Both the position numbers and the translations under genes were made by a program. A model generated the notes under the pieces. It saw only the letters and a program-made list of their open reading frames with translations. It was not told the DNA's origin and made no database searches. Of a stretch of 40,831 bases of DNA, positions 1-5,707 are shown one piece after another (the first letter of the stretch is position 1; each line of letters starts with the position of its first letter). Source of the DNA: Halorubrum ezzemoulense DSM 17463. GTDB lineage: Archaea > Halobacteriota > Halobacteria > Halobacteriales > Haloferacaceae. Location of the stretch: positions 1-40,831 of the forward strand of contig NZ_NEDJ01000026.1 in assembly GCF_002114285.1 (NCBI RefSeq), written 5' to 3'.

Positions 1-2
1 GC

Positions 3-95
3 TTCGCCGTGCGAGCGCGGTCATGGTTCCGTGAGTTCCGCGAAATCGCGCTGATGTGTGTCGTCTATAACATCAAACGCTTCGTCAAACAGTGA
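3..95 (+). mobile_element. IS transposase, C-terminal fragment
   Basis: An open frame enters from the window edge and stops at 93-95. Its translation (FAVRARSWFREFREIALM, then CVVYNIKRFVKQ) resembles the C-terminal tail of IS5-type haloarchaeal transposases, where an R-x-W-F-x-x-F-R-E segment followed by a basic NI-x-R helix is usual. Only 30 residues are visible, so the family is a judgement from this motif. The IS end should lie shortly downstream, between about 96 and 145, which would place the insertion in the 5' end of the following nucleotidyltransferase gene. Confidence 0.5.
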
Positions 96-468
96 ATCTC
101 TCCGCCTTACAGCGATTCAACACGGCCGATCACAGCTTTCGGGAACAGCTACACATTCATCAGATTTTGATATCGCTGTCAAGTTCACAACAGACTGTTC
201 TGAACGGGACCGGTTCAAAAAGCGGTGTGTACTCTCTGGTGAGCTCCAACACGAGGAGTTCCCATTCATCGACGTTTCCGATATTGACTCGCTCCCGCTA
301 GATGTCGCACACGACGCGGTAAATGGCGACCTGCTCTGTGGCGATAAACGGGCATTCGAGCAGTTCAAGACAGATATGGAGGCGGAATTTGACGAGCAAC
401 GTGAGACGCTTCGCCGGCACCAGCGGACAGTCATCGATCGGATAGCGGAGGATGGATTGCGTGGTTGA
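58..468 (+). pseudogene. MntA-like minimal nucleotidyltransferase (antitoxin), 5' end lost
   Basis: From about 142 the frame reads GTATHSSDFDIAVKF, the G-T-x-x-x-S-D-x-D-I/L core of minimal nucleotidyltransferases of the MNT/HEPN system. A typical MntA C-terminal half follows and ends at 468. In that family MntA adenylylates the HEPN toxin HepT and silences it. The residues before 142 do not form the expected F-G-S-x-x-x-G-T entry to the motif, and the transposase tail ends only about 45 bases upstream. The gene has therefore probably lost its N-terminus to an IS insertion. The 3' end overlaps the next gene by 17 bases, the usual layout of the pair. Confidence 0.55.
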
Positions 469-888
469 CGAACGCGTCGTTGCGGTCAAGCTCGAACAGA
501 TCGAGCAGTACTACAGTGAGCTCAAAACAAAACAAGAGACACTGCCTCGCCAAGAATTCCTCTCAAGTACAACAGAGCAACGTGCCGTCGAACGAATGTT
601 CGAAAACGCGATTCAGGCGTGTGCTGACCTCGCTCAACACGTCGCCTCACGCGAGTTCGAATTTGACGGGACGACATCAAAAGGCGCAATTCGAGTACTT
701 AACCGTGAGGGTGTGATCGACGAAGAGGCGGCTGGGACGCTCGTCGCCGCGATCGGCTTTCGAAATGTGCTTGTACACGAGTACGGGCACGTTGAGTACG
801 ACGAGGTATACGAAACCTCCAGACCGGCCTCTCTGTATACGAGACGTATAGCCAACAGATAGCACAATGGATACAGGAGAATAGTTGA
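452..888 (+). pseudogene. HepT-like HEPN RNase toxin (DUF86), C-terminus frameshifted
   Basis: This is a HEPN toxin partner of the upstream nucleotidyltransferase. The catalytic R-x4-H-x-Y motif is intact as RNVLVHEY. In the original frame the protein ends at 862 with an unconvincing tail. In the frame beginning at 817 the sequence reads LQTGLSVYETYSQQIAQWI and ends at 886-888, which is a typical HepT C-terminus. A single missing base near 815-817 explains both readings. The catalytic core remains and a toxin lacking its last helix might still be made, but with a damaged antitoxin next to it the module looks decayed. Confidence 0.6.
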
Positions 889-1129
889 ACCAACACAGGA
901 TACCGTCGTTCGGCCGAGGTGGATCGACGCACTAGGCATACTGACAACGGAGTCGATGCCGATCACGTACTGGAAGAAGGGCTTGTTGAGTGATATTTCA
1001 GGGAAACGTTTTGATCAGTCGCGAAGCTCGGCGACCAACTGGCCGCCCTCACGGACGTGTTCACTCCGCTCAAGATCAAGTTCTTCAGCGAAGTAAGTCC
1101 ACTATTCAGGCGGTTCTGTAAACACCGGT
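889..1129. other. Non-coding or decayed stretch
   Basis: No complete gene is visible. On the minus strand, from about 1098 down to a stop at 1015-1017, the frame WTYFAEELDLERSEHVREGG and so on ends in AELRD. This looks like the C-terminal scrap of a haloarchaeal protein and is preceded by an in-frame stop. I cannot assign it to a family. Confidence 0.3.
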
Positions 1130-1393
1130 CTACTCTGAATCACCGTCGGGCTTGTCGCTTGCTTCGCGGATTTCGGCCGCTACATCCTTCACGTGTTGCT
1201 GATGTGTCGCCGAGGTCTGTACGCTTTGGGCCGCATCGAGTTGGTCGTTGACGACCGCGTTCTGCTGTGGTCCCCACGTCTCTGGTGGCTCTGATTTGAT
1301 GTACTCGACCCAGCGCTTGATGCCCTCGATGCGGTGCTCACGGTTTCGCTCGTGCTTCGCGTCGAGGTGCTCAGGCGCGTTTGAGTCGCTCAT
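1130..1393 (-). CDS. Small acidic hypothetical protein
   Basis: The product is 87 residues from the Met at 1391-1393; an in-frame Met at 1406-1408 would add five. Histidine-, glutamate- and lysine-rich helical stretches dominate (for example EHRIEGIKRWVEYIKS). There is no signal peptide, membrane segment or family motif that I recognise. Its start lies inside the 3' end of the nucleotidyltransferase gene, so the two are probably translationally coupled, which suggests a functional pair. A role as partner or modulator of the nucleotidyltransferase is inferred only from this arrangement. Confidence 0.55.
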   Translation of the reverse strand: MSDSNAPEHLDAKHERNREHRIEGIKRWVEYIKSEPPETWGPQQNAVVNDQLDAAQSVQTSATHQQHVKDVAAEIREASDKPDGDSE

Positions 1394-1973
1394 ATTCGTC
1401 TTCGACATCGAGTCGCGTTACCCACTTTTCGAGACGGGGCACACTAAGACTTTTCTCGAAGAGCGTGTAGAGGTGAACCGCGTCCTCAATATCTTTCTGT
1501 GCGCTGAGGTGGAGCTTGTATGCGATCTGGAGTTCTAACGGTCCAATCGAAATCGCCTCATCACCGATCCTGGCTGTGATCGCGTTTTGGAGGGATGCGC
1601 GGTCGAACTCGTCACGCGCGAACTTCACTTCGAGATGCGGCGTAATCTGGTCTTCCGGGGCAACCCAGATGTTGTCGCCGTTATCGAGCATCTCACACAT
1701 CGAAGTGAGCGGCATTGCCGGGCCCCAGAACCCCTTCTCGTCAAGCGTCTCTGCGAGTTCGTCTGCAGTCTCCTCGTCGATTCGTTCGATGAGGACGTCA
1801 ACGTCTTCGGTAGAGCGCGCTCGCCCAGCGAGGATAGAGACATAGCCCGCGATGTAGACGTGCTTGATGTCGAACTGATCGAGAATTTCGGAGAATCTGA
1901 TCGCCAACTCGTCTAGCCGGTTCGGCTCGCGTTCGACGACGAGTGTTCCATTCCGGAGCTCGATACCGCCCAT
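1371..1973 (-). CDS. Nucleotidyltransferase of the DUF6036/AbiEii type
   Basis: This 200-residue protein has the nucleotidyltransferase-fold core near residues 38-65: an HVYIAGYVSILAGR strand-loop, then RSTEDVDVLIE, where the D-V-D pair would bind metal. Proteins of this group (COG-level AbiEii/DUF1814 and DUF6036) are usually one half of toxin-antitoxin or phage-defence pairs, the toxins acting by transferring nucleotides to tRNA. Here the only tightly linked partner is the small acidic protein overlapping its 3' end. The start at 1971-1973 has no leader to speak of and sits just downstream of an AT-richer stretch (1974-2010). The tRNA-directed activity is known for some relatives and is not shown here. 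Confidence 0.6.
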   Translation of the reverse strand: MGGIELRNGTLVVEREPNRLDELAIRFSEILDQFDIKHVYIAGYVSILAGRARSTEDVDVLIERIDEETADELAETLDEKGFWGPAMPLTSMCEMLDNGDNIWVAPEDQITPHLEVKFARDEFDRASLQNAITARIGDEAISIGPLELQIAYKLHLSAQKDIEDAVHLYTLFEKSLSVPRLEKWVTRLDVEDEYERLKRA

Positions 1974-2021
1974 AGATGTTCGTCAGCAGGTGACCTCATA
2001 AATAGCGGTGTCTAGATCAGT

Positions 2022-2315
2022 TCATCCGATACGCTTGATCGATTCAAGACCGGGGACCTCGGCGAGCCGCCTCCTCACCTGCGCATCGGTCATTGTCGTG
2101 GTCCAACGAATGGTGATGCCGACGGTGATGGTCGTTGCCGAAAGCTTCGGAGCGATACCGTGTAGATCGTCAATCGTGACGGTATCGATATCCTCGGCTC
2201 GCGAGAGGCGCTCTTCAGCGTTGGTGACGAGATCGCTGTCTGTGTCACATGGGATGCGGATCGTGACGACAGCAGTCGTCGTCGGCTCGGGATCGTTGTC
2301 ACTAGTGATTGCCAT
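2022..2315 (-). CDS. Hypothetical protein, 97 residues
   Basis: I chose the Met at 2313-2315 because the upstream part of the open frame runs into the interrupted tRNA-Gly and reads as non-coding. The protein has alternating beta-strand and helix segments (AVVTIRIPC, TTITVGITIRW) and a C-terminal DAQVRRRLAEVPGLESIKRI helix, suggesting a small two-layer sandwich. I do not recognise the family. It lies 60 bases downstream of the last tRNA of the array on the same strand, so it may be the distal gene of that transcript. Confidence 0.5.
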   Translation of the reverse strand: MAITSDNDPEPTTTAVVTIRIPCDTDSDLVTNAEERLSRAEDIDTVTIDDLHGIAPKLSATTITVGITIRWTTTMTDAQVRRRLAEVPGLESIKRIG

Positions 2316-2375
2316 AGTGTCACCTCTATTGAAGAGCGTCACTCGGGCTATCTGACTCACGAGCGGCGCTCCGAG

Positions 2376-2499
2376 TGCGCGAGGGGCGATTCGAACGCCG
2401 GAGGAGGAAACCTCCTCCAAGCTCACGGCTCTATAGGAGCCGTGAACGCCCGTCTCGGTCGTGGCACGACCACGTGATACCGAATTACACTACTCGCGC
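2376..2499 (-). tRNA. tRNA-Gly(GCC), interrupted in the T loop
   Basis: The 5' part (from 2499 down) gives acceptor GCGCGAG, a D arm with the TTCGGT loop, and an anticodon loop GTGCCAC (anticodon GCC, Gly). The 3' end gives CTCGCGC plus discriminator A, fully complementary to the acceptor. The expected T arm, GGGCG-TTCGAAT-CGCCC, is split. After GGGCGTTC come 51 extra bases, and then GAATCGCCC completes the arm. Removing the 51 bases leaves a normal 73-nt tRNA with no mismatch in the T stem. It sits 28 bases beyond the Ro60 stop codon and is the last tRNA of the array. Whether it is spliced, processed or simply dead cannot be told from sequence. Confidence 0.8.
2393..2443 (-). repeat. 51-bp two-hairpin insert in tRNA-Gly
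   Basis: The insert is bounded by perfect 7-bp direct repeats of GGCGTTC (plus-strand 2393-2399 and 2444-2450). It holds two perfect stem-loops: 9 bp at 2423-2431/2437-2445 with a 5-nt loop, and 8 bp at 2400-2407/2411-2418 with a 3-nt loop. Possible origins are a palindromic miniature element of the IS200/IS605 kind or an unusual tRNA intron. I see no clear bulge-helix-bulge splice motif. Confidence 0.65.
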
Positions 2500-2526
2500 T
2501 TGACGGAAAAAGATGAGAGGACAACG

Positions 2527-4056
2527 CTATGTAGACTCGAAGGCCTCGATTTCATCGATAACCTGCTTCGGATTCTCGGCGTGTTTGATGAACGAGAGGA
2601 CGGTCTCTGACCACCCGGAGACGTTGTAGACGTTCTCGTAGCCTTCCGGGGTCACGAGGTCGCCGTAGGATGCAAGATCGACGAGATACAGCGCGGTGTC
2701 CGTGGAGACCTCGTTCTGATATGCATCGAACGCTGCCTTGACCGTCTGGGTATCGCGTGCCGTGAATGGCGTGCTGTCCCAGATCTGCATGTCAGTGAAG
2801 ACGACGACGCGCTCAACGGGTTCTTCACGGTCGCGGAGATACTCCAGTGCCTTCCAGCCGTTCGTCGAGTTCCCGACATCCTCGTCGATGGCCAGCACCG
2901 CATCTTGGCGCTGTAGTACTGGCGTGTCGACGTACATCGGAACGGTCTGGAAATCGTCGCCGAACCCGCCGACCTCGGCACCTTGATCGGCCAGGATCGC
3001 CCCGAATAACGCGCCGATCTCTTTCAGGCGGAGCGTGCTGTTCGTGGATAGCGCCATGTCCATCGACCCTGAGAGGTCCACGGCGACGAATGTATCTCCG
3101 AGTCCATCGGGTACCGTCTCGACAGCGACGTCGATCGCCTTTTCCAGCCACCGCTCGACCGCTGGTGCTTGGACGTCAGCATTCTGGAGCGCGGTGTACG
3201 CCTGGTAGTACCGGAACGGGTACAGCGGCGCGTACCGGACTGCGTCCAAGTCAAGGTGGTCCACGATGGTGTCCTCGTCAACGCCGGCTTCAAGCATGTT
3301 CCGGAGGTTCCGGATCGACGCGAAGATCGGCAGTGAGTACGTGTCGTCCTCGATGAGCGTCTCCCACGCGGCTTGGGTGTTGCCGCGCTCGGAGATAACC
3401 GTCTCCCAGGTGTTCGGCGACGGCAACGGGTCGACGTCGGGATAGTCGTCGAGATCGCCGCGCATGAATCGCTCGAACAGCACCTCTTGGTCGGTGTCGA
3501 CGGGCGTGGGGTGGACGCGGTTGAATACGTCATACAGCGTCACCTCACGCCGCGACAGTTCGTACTTGCCCAGGGTGTAGGCGTCGGCCATCTCCACCAG
3601 TGCGTCTTCGATCCCGCGTCGAAGCGGCCACGGGGCAGTCCCGCCGAAGAGTTGGTCGTGGATAGCGAGGCTGGTCGCCGTCTCGTCCATCCGCTGGATG
3701 ATCGCCGGGGCCCACTCTCGGGTGAGTGATTCGGGGGAGTCGTCCTTGAATCGGTCGTCGTTGGCTGCCAGCACGAGCAAGACCTGTGGGATGTCCCGCA
3801 GGGAGAGTTCTTGGCGCGCGTACGCGGCGAGCTTCAGGACGAACTCCGGATCCTCGTCTGCCGCGGCGTCAAATCGCCGGACGACAGCAGCGAGCTGCTC
3901 GTCATCGGTTTCGTAGAACGAGTCCTCCAGCAGTTGGTTGATCGTGCGCTTGTACAGTGCGAGTCGTGGGTCGGCAGGCTCGAACGCTTCCCCACCCTCG
4001 TAGTTGGTGGTTCGCGTCGCCTCCGCGACCGTTTGTTTTGGCGTGTTGAATTCCAT
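2527..4056 (-). CDS. Ro60/Rsr-type TROVE and vWA protein
   Basis: This 509-residue protein is the archaeal counterpart of Ro60 (bacterial Rsr), a ring-shaped RNA-binding protein that holds Y RNAs on its outer face and the single-stranded 3' ends of misfolded RNAs in its central hole. Residues about 10-310 are helical-repeat TROVE sequence (for example LLVLAANDDR, IRNLRNMLEAGVD). Residues about 322-500 form a von Willebrand A domain with an intact MIDAS metal site: DLSGS at 327-331, T398, and D422 in FTDMQ. Length fits the family. It lies 68 bases downstream of tRNA-Arg, in the same direction as the tRNA array and the three Y-like RNAs, so the protein and its likely RNA partners appear co-transcribed. 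A 7-bp hairpin (GCTGCTC/GAGCAGC) sits in the leader. The family assignment is strong; the partnership is inferred from context and RNA structure. Confidence 0.9.
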   Translation of the reverse strand: MEFNTPKQTVAEATRTTNYEGGEAFEPADPRLALYKRTINQLLEDSFYETDDEQLAAVVRRFDAAADEDPEFVLKLAAYARQELSLRDIPQVLLVLAANDDRFKDDSPESLTREWAPAIIQRMDETATSLAIHDQLFGGTAPWPLRRGIEDALVEMADAYTLGKYELSRREVTLYDVFNRVHPTPVDTDQEVLFERFMRGDLDDYPDVDPLPSPNTWETVISERGNTQAAWETLIEDDTYSLPIFASIRNLRNMLEAGVDEDTIVDHLDLDAVRYAPLYPFRYYQAYTALQNADVQAPAVERWLEKAIDVAVETVPDGLGDTFVAVDLSGSMDMALSTNSTLRLKEIGALFGAILADQGAEVGGFGDDFQTVPMYVDTPVLQRQDAVLAIDEDVGNSTNGWKALEYLRDREEPVERVVVFTDMQIWDSTPFTARDTQTVKAAFDAYQNEVSTDTALYLVDLASYGDLVTPEGYENVYNVSGWSETVLSFIKHAENPKQVIDEIEAFEST

Positions 4057-4124
4057 GCTATCACGCGGAGCCGCAACAGGCGACTCCGATACCGGTGCTG
4101 CTCACACGTGCTGCGAGCAGCGAA

Positions 4125-4199
4125 CGTCTCCGGCACGATTCGAACGTGCGACACTCGGCTTCGAAGGCCGGTGCTCTGTCCGGACTGAGCTACGGAGAC
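4125..4199 (-). tRNA. tRNA-Arg(UCG)
   Basis: Acceptor GTCTCCG pairs with CGGAGAC, discriminator G. D stem GCTC/GAGC, anticodon loop CTTCGAA (anticodon TCG, reads CGA), T arm GCACG-TTCGAAT-CGTGC. One mismatch (C-A) sits at the base of the anticodon stem. It lies 5 bases after the third Y-like RNA and 68 bases before the Ro60 start. Confidence 0.88.
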
Positions 4200-4204
4200 A
4201 AAGA

Positions 4205-4340
4205 CGTGGCCGGGAAACCGCTGGAGCCGGAACAGCGTGCTACCTTTACACCACGGTGGAACAGTGAGATTCCACCGCCGGGATTCGAACCCGGACTTCC
4301 GGCTCCTGAGGCGAAGGATGACTCCAACTCGACGGCCACG
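4205..4340 (-). ncRNA. Y RNA candidate 1: permuted tRNA mimic
   Basis: The two ends pair as CGTGGCCG/CGGCCACG (8 bp). An asymmetric internal loop follows (TCGA opposite GGTTTCC), then a second helix GTTGGAG/CTCCAGC. Together they give GTCGAG on one strand and a GTT-pyrimidine-rich loop on the other, resembling the conserved Ro-binding stem of Y RNAs as I recall it. Inside, in order, come strand GCCGGAA, a perfect T arm (CCGGG-TTCGAAT-CCCGG), a closed 8-bp acceptor-like hairpin (CGGTGGAA/TTCCACCG, loop TCTCACTG), a D arm with AAAGGTAG loop (GTGT/GCAC), and strand TTCCGGC closing an anticodon-like stem. This is a circularly permuted tRNA hung on a Y-RNA stem, the same idea as bacterial YrlA RNAs. 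It is followed after 5 bases by tRNA-Arg and then the Ro60 gene. Confidence 0.8.
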
Positions 4341-4349
4341 AGATGAGTG

Positions 4350-4499
4350 ATGGCGACCGGAACACTGTCGGGGCGGGACCGGTGTCGAGAGCACCCTCGT
4401 GCTCTCTTTGTCCGGGATGTTATCGATGGACGGTGCCACCGACAGGATTTGAACCTGCGAGTTCCTGGCGAAGCAACGCCCCGACTCGACGGTCGCCAC
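4350..4499 (-). ncRNA. Y RNA candidate 2 with T arm
   Basis: The ends pair as GTGGCGACCG/CGGTCGCCAT (10 bp, one G-T). After the internal loop TCGA opposite AGTGTTC comes a perfect 9-bp helix GTCGGGGCG/CGCCCCGAC. The 5' strand therefore carries the same GTCGAG as its neighbours, and it runs on into the shared CTTCGCC. Inside are a T arm (GCAGG-TTCAAAT-CCTGT) followed by CGGTGGCA, which mimics the 3' end of a tRNA, then a GTCC/GGAC hairpin and a 7-bp hairpin AGAGCAC/GTGCTCT. No partner 5' acceptor exists for an ordinary tRNA. Nine bases separate it from the next Y-like RNA. Confidence 0.7.
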
Positions 4500-4589
4500 G
4501 TGCAGTCGGGCAACCGGTGGTGCGACGGGCTATGACTCCCGTTGGTGTGCTTTGCGGGCGAAGAAACGCACCACCTCGACGACCACACG
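4499..4589 (-). ncRNA. Y RNA candidate 3, minimal form
   Basis: The ends pair as CGTGTGGTCG/CGACTGCACG (10 bp with two G-T pairs). The internal loop TCGA opposite GGTTGCC gives GTCGAG on one strand and TTGCC on the other, the closest of the three to the Y-RNA consensus. The second helix is a perfect 9 bp, GGTGGTGCG/CGCACCACC. The interior begins with TTTCTTCGCC and contains a small ACGGG/CCCGT hairpin but no T arm. Its 3' end coincides with the 5' end of candidate 2, so the RNAs would need processing from a common precursor. Confidence 0.68.
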
Positions 4590-4592
4590 CTT

Positions 4593-4675
4593 GGGGAAAG
4601 CCGGCCGTGACAGCGTCACGGATCCGTGGATGCCCGCTATGTCAGACACGGAAAACGCTGTCAGGGCCAGCCCCC
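4593..4675 (-). ncRNA. Long-hairpin RNA after tRNA-Glu(UUC)
   Basis: Starting 3 bases after the 3' end of tRNA-Glu, the strand folds into an extended hairpin. The elements are GGGG/CCCC, GCTGGCC/GGCCGGC (one G-T), a C-C mismatch, and perfect TGACAGCG/CGCTGTCA, with an inner CCGTG/CACGG. It lacks the GTCGAG signature of the Y-like RNAs. It could be a separate small RNA or a processing signal between tRNA and Y RNA. Confidence 0.5.
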
Positions 4676-4678
4676 GAG

Positions 4679-4754
4679 TGCTCCCGAGGGGAATCGAACC
4701 CCTGGCCTCCAGTTTGAAAAACTGGCGTCTCTCGCCAACGGAGACTCCGGGAGC
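4679..4754 (-). tRNA. tRNA-Glu(UUC)
   Basis: Acceptor GCTCCCG/CGGGAGC with discriminator A. D stem GTCT/AGAC, anticodon stem CCAGT/ACTGG with loop TTTTCAA (anticodon TTC), T arm AGGGG-TTCGATT-CCCCT. All stems pair. The 5' half closely resembles the tRNA-Gln at the other end of the array (shared GAGTCTCCG and TGGCGAG), suggesting duplication within the array. Confidence 0.9.
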
Positions 4755-4801
4755 GCGGTAGGGACGATATCAAGCGCTGAGGTGCGGCGGACACGCACGG
4801 A

Positions 4802-5206
4802 TTATTGCAGGCGTTCGAAGCCCTCGAGTTGCCCGTGCGTGAACGTCACTTGATACGTGACAAGTGTATCGAGATCCTCGACGGAGTGTGTGAGCTCGAA
4901 ACGGCCGTGGTAGTCGTCTCGTTCGATCCAGCCGTCGTGGACTCGATTTAGACTGCCGGCCATGTAGCGAAAATCGTCCTCGTCGACGTCGTCACGGCTC
5001 GCGTATGGTCTGTCTTCCGGCGGGACCGCTTCGGTGTGCCACTCCTCTTCTAAGAGATGACCATCTGCCGTAATCCGAAATGTGGTCATAGTCGGTCGGT
5101 CGATACATTTCGTCTGCCAGTCGACGTCCTCGGCAGGAGTCATCCCTTCGGGGTACTCCGGTAGGTGGACGTCGTCGTAGAGTTCGACTGTATCGAATAG
5201 TCCCAT
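4802..5206 (-). CDS. Conserved hypothetical protein of the MGLFD/QTK type
   Basis: A 134-residue acidic protein between two tRNAs, on the array strand. It starts MGLFDTVELYDDVHLPEYP and has a WQTKCID segment followed by MTTFRITADGHLL. I associate this pattern (MGLFD, a QTK motif, a T-I-T-A-D-G-x-L strand) with small hypothetical proteins of phages and tRNA-rich mobile elements; that link is from memory and no function is known to me. There is no signal peptide or membrane segment. Its stop is 47 bases before tRNA-Glu(UUC) and its start lies 12 bases below the CAU tRNA, so it must be read from the same transcript as the tRNAs. Confidence 0.7.
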   Translation of the reverse strand: MGLFDTVELYDDVHLPEYPEGMTPAEDVDWQTKCIDRPTMTTFRITADGHLLEEEWHTEAVPPEDRPYASRDDVDEDDFRYMAGSLNRVHDGWIERDDYHGRFELTHSVEDLDTLVTYQVTFTHGQLEGFERLQ

Positions 5207-5218
5207 TATTGTCCTCTA

Positions 5219-5289
5219 TTGCGGGACCAGGAGTCGAACCTGGACCTCGGGAATATGAGCCCCGTGGACTGCCATTATCCTATCCTGCA
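5219..5289 (-). tRNA. tRNA with CAU anticodon (Met or Ile2)
   Basis: Acceptor TGCAGGA/TCCCGCA (one A-C mismatch), discriminator A. D stem GGA/TCC with AATGGC loop, anticodon stem CGGGG/TCCCG with loop CTCATAT, T arm CCAGG-TTCGACT-CCTGG. The anticodon CAT fits elongator Met, or Ile2 if the C is modified. It lacks initiator features such as the three G-C pairs flanking CTCATAA. Confidence 0.8.
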
Positions 5290-5327
5290 GCACCACAATT
5301 CGGAACTCACCCATGGGCATCTCTCAG

Positions 5328-5393
5328 TTCTCCACAGCTGTCCGTCCCTCAGTCTCGCCGGCTGGAAGTGAGAGGTCTCGGACTGTTGGAGAA
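5328..5393 (-). ncRNA. Hairpin RNA after tRNA-Glu(CUC)
   Basis: This begins at the base next to the 3' end of tRNA-Glu(CUC). Strand ends pair as TTCTCC-A-ACA with TGT-GGAGAA, then GTCCG with CGGAC, enclosing a CCTC/GAGG stem. It mirrors the hairpin that follows the other tRNA-Glu. The sequence GTCCGAG on its 5' strand recalls the metazoan Y-RNA form, but the opposite strand does not match well. Confidence 0.4.
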
Positions 5394-5466
5394 TGCTCCA
5401 GCCCGGATTCGAACCGGGGGCTCGGCCGTGAGAGGGCCGTGAGTTTGGCCGCTACTCCACTGGAGC
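5394..5466 (-). tRNA. tRNA-Glu(CUC)
   Basis: Acceptor GCTCCAG/CTGGAGC, discriminator A. D stem GAGT/ACTC, anticodon stem CGGCC/GGCCG with loop CTCTCAC (anticodon CTC, reads GAG), T arm CCCGG-TTCGAAT-CCGGG. No mismatches. Confidence 0.9.
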
Positions 5467-5500
5467 GGGTGGGCCTCTCCTGGAACGGGTCATCGGTCAG

Positions 5501-5627
5501 TGGGACGGGCAGGATTCGAACCTGCGTGTTCTCGTTACAAGTGAGATGAAGGAACTCTCACCGTCGCACCGGATCTCCGGTGAAAATTCGGCGAGAGTGT
5601 GTGAATGCCAGGCTCTTCCACCGTCCC
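5501..5627 (-). tRNA. tRNA-Thr(UGU), interrupted near the anticodon loop
   Basis: The 5' acceptor GGGACGG at 5621-5627 is a perfect match for the 3' acceptor CCGTCCC (discriminator A) at 5501-5508. A D arm with GCCTGGCA loop and a perfect T arm GCAGG-TTCGAAT-CCTGC are present. The anticodon loop CTTGTAA gives TGT (Thr). The 5' anticodon strand TCTCG (ending near 5592) would pair with CGAGA, but about 50 bases lie between it and the loop. The insert contains two 6-bp hairpins, CACCGG/CCGGTG and GTGAGA/TCTCAC, and is flanked by near-identical TCTCGC and TCTCAC. The gene begins 4 bases after tRNA-Tyr, the tight spacing of this array. An intron at this position would be non-canonical for haloarchaea. 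Confidence 0.75.
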
Positions 5628-5631
5628 GTAG

Positions 5632-5703
5632 TCTCCCCGGCACGACTCGAACGTGCGTCTCCTCCTCTACAGGGAGGCATCGTAGCCGTTAGACCACAGG
5701 GAG
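5632..5703 (-). tRNA. tRNA-Tyr(GUA)
   Basis: Acceptor CTCCCTG/CGGGGAG with the C1-G72 pair expected of archaeal tRNA-Tyr, discriminator A. Anticodon stem CCTCC/GGAGG, loop CTGTAGA (anticodon GTA), T arm GCACG-TTCGAGT-CGTGC. Confidence 0.88.
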
Positions 5704-5707
5704 AAAA

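Noticed and set aside
4205-4340. Two truncated tRNAs (a Leu-like piece followed by a Gly- or Glu-like 5' half)
   Set aside because: Neither piece has a complete acceptor of its own, while the strands pair with each other across the whole segment. The Y-RNA fold with a permuted tRNA core explains every helix.
4350-4499. tRNA-Ser(CGA) or tRNA-Leu
   Set aside because: The 3' acceptor CGGTGGC has no good 5' partner in the normal place, TCGA does not sit on a paired anticodon stem, and the outer strands pair over 19 positions instead.
5501-5567. A 67-nt tRNA-Thr without a proper D arm
   Set aside because: A perfect 5' acceptor and a normal D arm exist further upstream at 5621-5627. The short form needs a mismatched acceptor and a shared stem.
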